Assembly: GCF_964019385.1 (NCBI RefSeq)
Contig: NC_088645.1
Span: forward strand, 14,246,727-14,310,726
DNA length: 64,000 nt
Direction: 5' to 3'
DNA from: Sycon ciliatum
Lineage: Eukaryota > Porifera > Calcarea > Leucosolenida > Sycettidae
Positions within the stretch are counted from its first letter, which is position 1, and each line of letters starts with the position of its first letter. This document shows positions 55,153-64,000 of the stretch, piece after piece. The position numbers were made by a program, and so were the translations under genes. The notes under the pieces are model-generated. The model worked only from the letters and a program-made list of their open reading frames with translations, did no database searches and was not told the origin of the DNA.

Positions 55153-56705
55153 TCGATAGGTTGCGGGTTCGATTCCCGACGATTATGGTCACACACGTCT
55201 TTCTTCTCTTTCTCAGACTCTTCCTGACTTTTCTTTCATTCTCCTGGGTGGTTACCAACAGCCAGTGCATGCCGGAGTATGTGGTGTGATGTGTGTGCGG
55301 GAAAAACATGAAAAGACCAAAAATAGGGATTCACTGGCCAGAAAAAGTCACTTCAAATAGCTGTATGGTATAGACCAGGCTGAATAGTGACGGTCAATTC
55401 TTCAGCCTTGCAAGCTGTTGAATGGTGCAATCCCAGCACAAGTTGCTATGGCTTCTGCCGTTGCATTGCTATCATTGCCTCCGGCGATGGGCGTCAAAGG
55501 TGTGTGTGTGGCCAAGAACTATTTTTTAAGATGTTGCAATGTTGGTGTTATTTTAAATTTCCGTAGTGTTATATACTTATGGTCATAGTAGCACCACACA
55601 AGAAACATTAATTTTTAGTATAGACTGGTACTTACTAATTCTAGTACTCGAAGTAGCTGATTGCTTCCCAGCTGACCGCAGCGACTTATTACGGTTCTTG
55701 TCGTTGCTGCTGCTGCTGACGTTGCTTGTGCACTCTGCTTTCCTATGTACTCTGATTCTTTAGTAGCGACTAGCCACACTTCTAGTATCACCTGTCTGAG
55801 TGGAATATGGAATACTGGATTGTGTAACTGGTCTACCTCCACCCTGGCCTTGCTGTATAGCAGCAGCTGGCCCAGTGGGCAGTTTGTTGGGCTAGCATTT
55901 TTGGGTTTTGTTGCTTGCTTGTTTAATCTTCAGCTTTTATGGCGAGGTTGGCGGGTGGGAGTTGCGCATTGTGTAGGTGTGAATAGAAAATCTGTAGCCT
56001 ATCTGTAGTATGGTGGACACGCTGTACGGACCCTTGCAAGAGTACATAACCCCCGTTATGTACTCTTGCTAATAGCCTTCGGTCTACAATTGTAGTGTAG
56101 GATACCATCGCCAGCAGCCGTGAGTGTGTCATGGAGATCTTCCTGCGTATTCATGGTACATGTATTCGCATAATTATTATGGATATTGCTGCACATAGGC
56201 AGGCTATGGCCATATATTCACGTGACAAGCTGCCATAAATACCCATGCTGTACGGTGTTATGTAAAAGGCTACAATGTAGTACTGAAGGCATATTTTGTC
56301 ATTGTCATTGACACAAGAGAGAGAGAGAGGGGAGGAGGGGATTTCCGAAGCTGCGTTGCAACTCCGAGTTTCACATAGGCACGATCATCAGGCAACTGAT
56401 CGCTCTAAAACGGAGCACCCTACTTGATTACGTGAATACATTTTTTGTTGTTTTTTTTGCAATTTGCCGAAACGTTGGAATAATTATTGTGAAATGAGTT
56501 GAACTATTAACTGTTTATGAAACTGCAGGAAGCCTCCCCACTTTTCCTTTTTTTGTTTTACGAGAAACCACGAAGCAACCTCGAGAACAGAATACTGCAT
56601 GATAGAGGGTAGAAAATGGAAAGATCATACCTGTGAAGTGTGATAGAGTAAAAAGGGGGGGGGGGAGCCAGCCTCACTCAGCCAGGGTGCAAGCGGAGAG
56701 GGAGT

Positions 56706-57394
56706 TCACGGAGGGTTCAGAGGGCATCTGTGGCTGAGTAGAGAGAGTCTACCAGTCTCGACTGCAGAGAGACTTGTAGGCGCCTTCCTTGAATGCCTGC
56801 ATTCTTGCGTGGGAAGGCTGCGTAGCAGGTCAGATGGGAGACGATTCCCGTCTTGGATCGTAGCGTGGGGGAACGATCGGAGAGCACTATAACTATTACG
56901 GGCTCTGGCGGGCAGTGTCGGTGCTAGTTGGTGCTGGTGCTGCTCCTCTTGCTGGTGGCAAGCGGAGCGCCGGTGCTGGTCAGCAACTATCCTCGGTGGT
57001 GTCATGGTGGTCAGATTGGGGGACCATCAATCCAGTGCAGCTTGGACAGGCATGTGAGTGCTGCGATTTAACGCTGAACAGTGAGGCTTGGGTGATGCGA
57101 CCCCGGGCCGATGAGCTTTATGGCTCGGTGATGTACCTGGTCTTTTATAGTACATGTACACACGGCATACTTGGCTTTGTTGTCGAGGATTGGCGGAGCC
57201 TTCCTCAAGAAGCCAAGCCGTTGGTGACCACGGACTGCAACTTGTCGAATGTGGGAGCGGAAGGAGAGGCTCCGATCGAAGAGCACTCCAAGCAACTTCA
57301 GCACCTCCGCTTCCTCTATGGCTACCCCATTGAAAGTGGCCGGAGGAATCCGCCAAGGACTAAAGTTGACGACTGTACCGGCACATGTATACAT
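56706..57394 (-). pseudogene. Non-LTR retrotransposon reverse-transcriptase C-terminus, frameshifted remnant A
   Basis: Minus-strand frames read FNGVAIEEAEVLKLLGVLFD then SLSFRSHIRQVAVRGHQRLG, HHRAIKLIG and, in another frame, SYSALRSFPHATIQDGNRLP followed by SDLLRSLPTQEC. This order (thumb-like segment, RAIKLIG, NRLPSDLLRS) is typical of the C-terminal part of LINE reverse transcriptases. At least two frame changes break it, so it is inactive. Confidence 0.7.
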
Positions 57395-57473
57395 CCAGCC
57401 TATACGTTATGCGTGTACGTGACGCTATGGGGCATACCTACATATATGACATGCGATGTAAAATAAATAAACA

Positions 57474-57476
57474 ACG

Positions 57477-57549
<73 letters not shown>
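57474..57549. repeat. (CAA)n trinucleotide array
   Basis: About 25 CAA units, sitting between two oppositely oriented LINE tails. Confidence 0.95.
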
Positions 57550-57550
57550 C

Positions 57551-57753
57551 CCAGCGCTCGCACAACGCGCGCGCTTGGGCTTGGGCCTGCGAGTGCCCAA
57601 ATCTGCCTCCAAAGCCGGCCACGACCGTCCACCCGCTAGCGGGTCCATTTTCTGGAACACCCTGCCATCCGACGTGCGTGGTATTACCCAGTGCCACCAG
57701 TTCAAACAAGCCTGCCTCCCGTTCTGTCTTGCTAGCAGTAGCACCCACTACTG
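57551..57753 (+). pseudogene. Non-LTR retrotransposon reverse-transcriptase C-terminus, remnant B
   Basis: A + strand frame reads FWNTLPSDVRGITQCHQFKQ and ends ASSSTHY then TGA. It matches the FWNxLPxxVR...FK tail of LINE open reading frames. Only about 67 codons remain, and the upstream side is replaced by the (CAA)n array. Confidence 0.6.
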
Positions 57754-58290
57754 AACACTACAGGTACCTTTGAACGTTTGCGGTACTCCACAGTACCAGT
57801 CGGGTGCTGTTTTTACCGCCTCCCCGGTGTTGTATTCTAACGTTAACGTTATTCATTGACTGAGCGTTCTTCGCTTTGTACTACACCCTGCTGTAATGTT
57901 AGGCTATTTTCTACAATAATTTATTGTTTCCATTCGCTTCCATGTAATTGGGCGACACCTCCCGTTTGGTTCTGCGAATTCAAATAAAAACGTAACTATC
58001 TTTTAAAGTATCTACCTACAACAACATATCTCTTATTGGCGATGGTGCCATCGTGAGAATAAAGAATTCGAAAATTCAAACAACACCAACACCACCAACA
58101 AGCAAACCAGCCAAAAACTTGACACAGCTTGCTATAACGTCATACTTGTACATGTACATGTACATGTAGCAAGATACATTCGAAATGGTTAGCATTTTAG
58201 TATGATTTTTACGGTTCACGCTTACATGTACATGTACTTCGACCGTCGGTCTGTACCGTTCTTCGTGTGTTTTCAAGACATGGTTAGCAT

Positions 58291-58323
58291 CAGGGAGTCG
58301 TATAATGGGTATACGACTCCTTG
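58291..58323. mobile_element. 33-bp hairpin insertion with 8-bp target duplication (hAT-like ends)
   Basis: The ends are CAGGGAGTCGTATA and TATACGACTCCTTG, complementary with one mismatch. GTTAGCAT flanks both sides (58283-58290 and 58324-58331). It shares its CAGGGAGTCGTA arm with the 39-bp element at 30463. Confidence 0.7.
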
Positions 58324-59927
58324 GTTAGCATTTCGGTTTCTGACACAACGATCGGCTCGTGACGTCACCCTAGTTAGAATCTTACCGTTTCGTTCTCCCG
58401 GTACATGTATTAAAACAGAGCTTGCTATCGTCGAAACGATACGAAGCCGACGGTATTTTGGGTGCCGGGTACGAGTACCGTTGGATTTAGCGTGAGCGGT
58501 AAAATGCCAACCATGTCTATTGTGGTCTGTTGTGGTGTATGCTACACGTTGCGGGTGGTGTGCTGTGTTGTCCGGTACATGCACAGTCCTTCTCTAGTCT
58601 GAAGTCGGAAAGGGGTTCCGAAAGTGTGTGATCAAGAAGATATTTTGTACTTGCAAATTCACATTCCAGCGAAATGATCTCACTTCTGCAAAGAGTCCAC
58701 CGTATGTAGCTCTGAGCAATGACAACAATCATAGGCCTCCTATTTTAGATATACCGACAGATGACAAAATGTACATGTATGTAGAAAGCATGCGGCGAAT
58801 TTAGCAGAGGCGAATTCCAGCACCTTGTGTTGAGTAACTGTTTACATTGGCTGGTCTGTATCTCGTCAACAGCGCAAGTAGAACCTAGCCGGAAAGCATT
58901 GGCTAGTACCCAAAGGCGCAGCTCTCAAGCCGTGTATTCACGCTTGCCTCTGACGGTGTCCGAAACCTTCTTCACACCAATTAATGCGATAAGTTAGTGC
59001 CAGCCCCAGGTCAATGCCAGGAAGAGTGTGCATTTCACCGACGATATTATCGTGAAGTACATTGGAGTGAATTGCAGCCTCGGGTCGTTGTAGATCGTAG
59101 GCTGTTTCTCCTGAAGGGATTGTCCTGACGGTGCGACCACAGTGTATGTCACTCAAACCAGAAAATTAATATTAAATAATGCACTGCCCGTAGCGCTTGC
59201 GGATAGTAGAGACTGTCATGTACCCGGGCCGTGTTTTTCCTCTGATGAGTTTGAGTCGTGGAGACGAAGCAAACATCTTCCAGTCATGATAATTATAGTC
59301 TTTAGCTTGGACAATCTGGAACTAGAGTATCCGCTTCCTCTGCACCTGAGGCTGTGTGCAGTGTGAGTTGTGCCTAGGGGCTGTGATCATGGCACGTTGA
59401 AGTTGTTCACTCAGCACTGGCAGCTAGCAGTGGACATGATGATCATGGTGATTGGTAGCTTAGCAGACCATGCATGCATGCCTAGGATCCGATGCCTGAC
59501 TTACTACGAGTCGTATACAGGCATGCGATGAGTAATGCCGAGTAATGGTCCTCTTCTCAAAAAGTGTTCCTCTCCAAGTTTTAGTGTTGGCATTGGTAAT
59601 GGTAGTGCGTGCGCTGTTGTATGAGATCGCACAGTGAGTGAAGCAGGGGGAGTAGTAGAATACCGGTATTTCACTACTCGACGGTTAGAACTTAGAAGCA
59701 CAAAATAATGATGATCTTGATATTTTATTGGTAGTTGTATTAATTTTAAGAACTCGAAGAAGATACGTGCCTCCTGTTACGTAGACAGCATTGTACTGTT
59801 GTATGACGGGTTGTCATCCAGCCAAGGAAATGAAAACGATCGACGATGCAAACCAGCTGCGTTTATGTTCCAGCTGAGGAGTAACTACGACTTCAGCACA
59901 TCACTAGCCTGTCCTTAGTGTCCTATA

Positions 59928-60408
59928 CAGTCGTCCCTCTCTAATCCGGCACTTGTTTATCCAGCACCCTTGCAAACCAGCACACTTTCTGGCAAAACGG
60001 ATTTTTTCAGTTCATTTTCTACGCTTTAATCCGGCACTTGAGTTCCGCCTCCAGCAGCGATTTTCTGCAACAAATCACTCAAACTGTACATAATTCGATT
60101 TTCTAATCCAGCAGTTGTACATCGCATACTGTCAGGGACCATTGTAACATACACAACATACATGTATGTAACATACACTTGGGAATATCCTATGCTAGTG
60201 CATAAGATATTCCCAAGTGTATGTTATAGACATGCATTTCACAAAGTACTTGGTTTGACACAGAAAATCCCTACGTTTTGACGTACGACACAAACATGTA
60301 TGATAACATGTGGGCCGGGTTGGAGGGCAGGATTTGATAATCCAGCACCCTTGTTTATCCAGCAGAAAATGCCGTTGCAAAAGGTGCCGGATTAGAGAGG
60401 GACGACTG
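59928..60408. mobile_element. pogo/Tigger-like MITE (composite) with CAGTCGTCCCTCTC termini
   Basis: It is flanked by TA. The left end CAGTCGTCCCTCTCTAATCC pairs with the right end GGATTAGAGAGGGACGACTG. Inside, near 60133-60146, a second end-like string (GGGACCATTGTA) and a hairpin (60169-60226) suggest a nested insertion or two adjacent copies. Confidence 0.65.
60169..60226. repeat. Perfect 21-bp inverted repeat hairpin inside the composite MITE
   Basis: The left arm TAACATACACTTGGGAATAT (60169-60189) is followed after 16 nt by its complement (60206-60226). Confidence 0.85.
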
Positions 60409-60539
60409 TACTAGGCTATGGTCACTGAGTCAGGTTCATCTAAGTGATTGTACTTCGAGGTACAAATACAACTTAAAGAGTACAAGTACTGAAGTACAAC
60501 TAACTTGCTTTTGATACTGAGTATCAACAATTGCTGATA

Positions 60540-60711
60540 CAGTGGTCCCTCTATATTCCGGCACCATTTGTGCCACGGAAATTGTGCTGGATTAGGAAGG
60601 GTGCTGGATTAACAAATCTGATTTACTGCTGCAATGTGCATGAAGAGGACATTTTGGCTACTGAAAATTGTGCTGGTTTATCGAGGGTGCTGGATTGGAG
60701 AGGGACGACTG
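60540..60711. mobile_element. pogo/Tigger-like MITE with CAGTGGTCCCTCTA termini
   Basis: It is flanked by TA. The right end is GGAGAGGGACGACTG. GTGCTGGATTA words iterate. It is the same family as 37047-37269, in inverted orientation, with a conserved core (GCAATGTGCATGAAGAGGAC). Confidence 0.75.
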
Positions 60712-62489
60712 TATACAGTTATGTACATGTACCGGTACAAGCCTGAGCGAGTAGATTCATAGCTATATAAGGGTGATTGTACATTATTGTATACGGCACA
60801 CACTCAGTGCTGTACTTGTACGAGTACTACCCAGTCTTGCATGCACTACACTCATGTACAGAGGGTGGCCAAGTGCTACACAATACAGTCTAGTGATGCA
60901 TAGTCGTGCAGGGTCTCCGTATCCAGGATGTGGCCAGGCAGTATTCCTAGCTCACTCGAATATCCGCAAGGTGATGAAAGTCGGTGATGACATTTATGCC
61001 CCGCACATGTACAAACTGTACATGGCAGGCTGAAGCCTGAAGCTTTAACGCCCTGTCAAATTTCTCCTTCGGGGGAACGCTGTCAAATGAAATAGAGAAC
61101 AAAAAGGAAATGGCTACATCATTGCTTGAGCGTTCGGGTAAGGAGAGAAAGAAAGGATTCGTTCGCGGCCAAGCTTGTTGCTGATATCTTCCGACCGGCC
61201 GCCAAGAGGACACCCAAGCTAAAATACACGGCACACGGTTGTGACGATGAGCAAGCCAAGCACTGCACGCCATGCTGAGGTGATGATGACCACGTCAGAC
61301 ACTGCGCTACGAGATAGTATGACGACGATAGCTGGGCCAAGCCCCCGATAGGACGAACGTTGGTATCCCTGCCGCTGGTCGTCACGCTATACTCTCTACA
61401 CAATGTACTGGATATGCATTCCACAACACTCACGGGTACTGACTGACGTTTAGCATACCGTAGTATATCCAGTCGTATCTCAGCCAGCATGGCCGTCCAA
61501 ATGCCAAACTGCGCTTCCCTTGCCTTGGCGGCCGGGGAGTGCAAAGGGACGAGAAGGCTAGTATTGCCGAGTACCTCACGCAACGGAACTTCTACAATAC
61601 TGTACTGTACTGCAATTGCATTGCAAATACATGTACCTTCGAAGCATGTGCACCAGGGCCCAGAGAACGTCCTGGGGCTCGCCTACCTTCTGGTCCTCTG
61701 GAATAGATGCTCCTAACGTTACTGTGTTCCTCATCATCTATACGGGTGTGAGACGGTGCAGTGCCAGTGGGACGATGGTATGAAGCATGACAATGTACGT
61801 CGTGTACGTGTACGTGTGAGCAGTGTTGGTCACAATGGTACAAGTACAAGACAGCTACTAGTACATGACGTAGAGTAATCTTGTATGGATTCTCCATAGG
61901 CCTTGGCCTAAACCGGGGGAGATAAAGAAGCCGAAGCGAAAGTGAAAAGAAAAGGGAAAGGATAGAAGGACGCAGGGTGGTAGCAATTTAACACTGGGCT
62001 CTATGACAGCGCTGCTCTGTGTGGAATGAATCCAGAGGTGCTCGTAACGGGTGGTAGCAAGTGGGTGCGGACAAGAGAGATGTGGGATATCTAGCAATGT
62101 TCCGATTCGGAATGACACGTGAGCTAGGCACATTGGTATGATTATGGAGATCTACGAGCGAAACAGTTGCTGTCCACAGACTTGAGATCTACATGTATGT
62201 GTAGCGCTATTCGTGGCTCTTTGTATCTATGGGGCATTGCCATGATTACGAGGGGTGGACAGGGTACGAGTACGGACGAGGCCCCCGAGCAGCACGCTAG
62301 AGTTCCTTACAACGGTCTGGCGTACACGCGGCGGCGCTGAGCCGAAAGTGAAAGTAAGAGAACACGTGACAGGGTCAACTAGGAAAACAGCCAAGCGTAC
62401 ACCTATACCAGTATGGGATGTACATGAGTGTACTAGTACACAATGGGCAGTTTTACATGTACATGTAGCATTGTTATCGGTATGGTGAG

Positions 62490-63340
62490 AGGGTGCGCTG
62501 CGTGATGTCCGGCCTCTTCTTCTACCACGTCCCCCTGCCGATATCTCCCTGGGGTTACCAACTGAAACTGCCTACGCCGACGATGTGGATTTCGTGACTA
62601 CTGATGGTGAGAGGCTGAGGACCCTCCTTCCAACCATATCCAACAAGCTCCTCGAATGGGATTTGAAAGTGAATGAGACCAAAACAGAGCACACGCACAT
62701 CGAACGGCACACTGATCGCATCGAGGAGGAGTGGCGAACCACCAAGAAACTCGGGTCCCTATTAGGTGATGCCGAGGATATGCTACGGCGACAGCAACTG
62801 GCAACTGTTGCCTTTGGTAAACTCTGGACGCTGTGGATCCGTAGGTCGCTAGTTTCGGAGGATCTCCGCATCCGGCTCTATAATGCCTTTGTACTCCCTG
62901 TACTCTGCTACAATTGTGCAACATGGGCACCAACGAAACAGCAGCTGAGCCGTATTGAGGCCTTCCACCGAAAACAGCTGCGGGCGCTAATCGGCATTGT
63001 GTTCCCGAATCGGATTAGGAACGAGAGGCTCTATGAGCGTACCGGCGCGGTTCCTCTCGGCATTATCATCTTGAGAGCTAGGTGGAGGCTCTTTGGGCAC
63101 GTCCTCCGGCTCCCGGCTGACTCCCCACCATCACTGGCCATGGGAGCGTACTTCGCAGAGCCTCGCCCAGCGGGCTGGAGGGGACGACCAAGACACACAC
63201 TACCAACGCTACTACAAGATGATGCCAAGCGGATTGGACTTTCCTTGTCAAGCAAAGTCGATCTGGAGGCGTTCCGTGCCCTTGCTGCTGACCGAAGCGG
63301 TTGGGTGGGCATCTGTGCCCGAGTGGTGTCGGCACCCTAG
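62490..63340 (+). pseudogene. 5'-truncated non-LTR retrotransposon: reverse-transcriptase palm to C-terminus
   Basis: The frame is open from about 62490 to TAG at 63340. It begins near the catalytic YADD motif (LPTETAYADDVDFVTTDGE), continues through a thumb-like segment (YNAFVLPVLCYNCATWAPTK) and ends with GWRGRPRHTLPTLLQDDAKR and a Trp-containing tail. The N-terminal endonuclease and most of the fingers/palm are missing, so it cannot be autonomous. The open, unbroken frame suggests a fairly young 5'-truncated copy. A (TAA)n-like tail lies at 63498-63522, as expected for a LINE 3' end. Confidence 0.8.
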
Positions 63341-64000
63341 TTTTTGTCTTCTTTTCGCATATTTCTTCTTTTTCTGAAACTGTTATGGTCTTTTGTATCT
63401 ATTCGAAGTGGCTTATGCGAACATTTTTGGCTGGTTTGCATGATTTGCATGCCCATTAATGCAGCTGCAGGCCATGCTGATGTCTACGCGAACAAGCACA
63501 TAATAAATAATAAATAATAATGGTGAGAGTGTTGAGCGGAGAGGTCGCTGAAATGTTCATAGGTTTTCAGCGCGTTCATACCGCAGACCTTCCGCAGTGA
63601 TATCGTCAGCATAGACGGTTAGTTATGGTACCGCCGTCCACAGAGTGAGTACAGGGTATCCGATGTTGTACGACACTGCCGCTGCCTATCAACCAATGTG
63701 CACCTTCCGTCAAACCGTCACTCCACTCTCCAGCCGTCAGTCCGTAGTCGAAGGCAGTGGCAGGCCTGGACGCATCATCTCGCATGCCCTTATCTAGACT
63801 AGACGGCGGAGGATAGTGTGGCGTACCTGTACTGTGCATGTACGTTGTATCAAGTGATACTGCGTTGAGTTGGCACAGGGCAGGATCGCTGCATGTCCAG
63901 CAGTGAACACTACCACCAGTTCCACTGCTACTGTTACAGCTGTGCTCTCGTGTGGTGGATACCTGGTTAAGCTGGGTTGCCACCTCGTCGTGGCAGGATA
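63341..64000. other. 3' end of LINE and unannotated flank
   Basis: The LINE 3' UTR and AATAAT-type tail run to about 63522. Beyond that I see no gene or clear repeat. Confidence 0.5.

Larger units (their letters stand above)
53760..56705. other. 3' flank of ABCB10 and intergenic repeats
   Basis: No gene is supported and I found no AATAAA polyadenylation signal close to the ABCB10 stop. The stretch holds (CA)n (54144-54230), (TTG)n (54502-54595), (GT)n (55063-55152), a tRNA-like B-box string (GGGTTCGATTCCC at about 55164-55176) and a poly-G run near 56656. Confidence 0.6.
57754..62480. other. Gene-poor stretch with MITEs and hairpins
   Basis: No host gene could be supported. It contains the 33-bp hairpin insertion at 58291, pogo/Tigger-like MITEs at 59928-60408 and 60540-60711, and many TACATGTA words. 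The frame at 61119-61583 (-) has no recognisable domain. Confidence 0.55.

Noticed and set aside
61119..61583. 154-aa minus-strand ORF
   Set aside because: No family resemblance, and it is surrounded by repeats.

Overview
The window is animal nuclear DNA, most likely from an aquatic invertebrate. The evidence is spliced genes with GT-AG introns, an intact BEL/Pao retrotransposon (a metazoan-restricted lineage), non-LTR reverse-transcriptase remnants, many MITE-like inverted-repeat elements, very dense microsatellites and homopolymers, and frequent TACATGTA palindromes. I cannot name the species or phylum from sequence alone.

Five spliced genes can be read by joining exons with matching phase. 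(1) 121-707 (+): the last two exons of a tubulin cofactor A (TBCA) homologue. (2) 2695-7046 (-): a secreted two-exon tyrosinase-type copper protein, with all six copper histidines in register. (3) 10750-18862 (+): a seven-exon homologue of FAM92/CIBAR, a BAR-like ciliary and membrane protein, 309 aa. (4) 20717-23315 (-): a three-exon secreted protein of 293 aa, possibly a GH18-like barrel. (5) 30800-53700 (+): a complete fifteen-exon mitochondrial ABC half-transporter of the ABCB10 type, 658 aa. A single-exon ORF of unknown function lies at 29340-29963 (-). A coiled-coil plus possible SPRY ORF pair is nested antisense in ABCB10 intron 6.

Intron 8 of ABCB10 is inflated by a 6.9 kb BEL/Pao element at 40592-47506 (-). 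It has two 964-bp LTRs with no difference I could find, a 5-bp AGTAC target duplication, a tRNA-type primer site and one uninterrupted 1645-codon gag-pol frame, so it looks very young. Other repeats include a TTAA-flanked fold-back element in CIBAR intron 4, TA-flanked CAGT-ended and CCGTA-ended MITEs, a 38-bp satellite, a 24-bp minisatellite and a roughly 0.9 kb alternating purine-pyrimidine block.

The right-hand 10 kb (53.7-64 kb) holds no host gene I can support. It contains three non-LTR reverse-transcriptase tails, pogo/Tigger-like MITEs and microsatellites.

The most unusual observations are: two 33-39 bp hairpins with matching CAGGGAGTCGTA arms, each flanked by its own 8-bp target duplication; a group of MITE-like elements whose interiors repeat their own terminal motif; and a strong tendency of intronic poly-G runs to lie on the sense strand.
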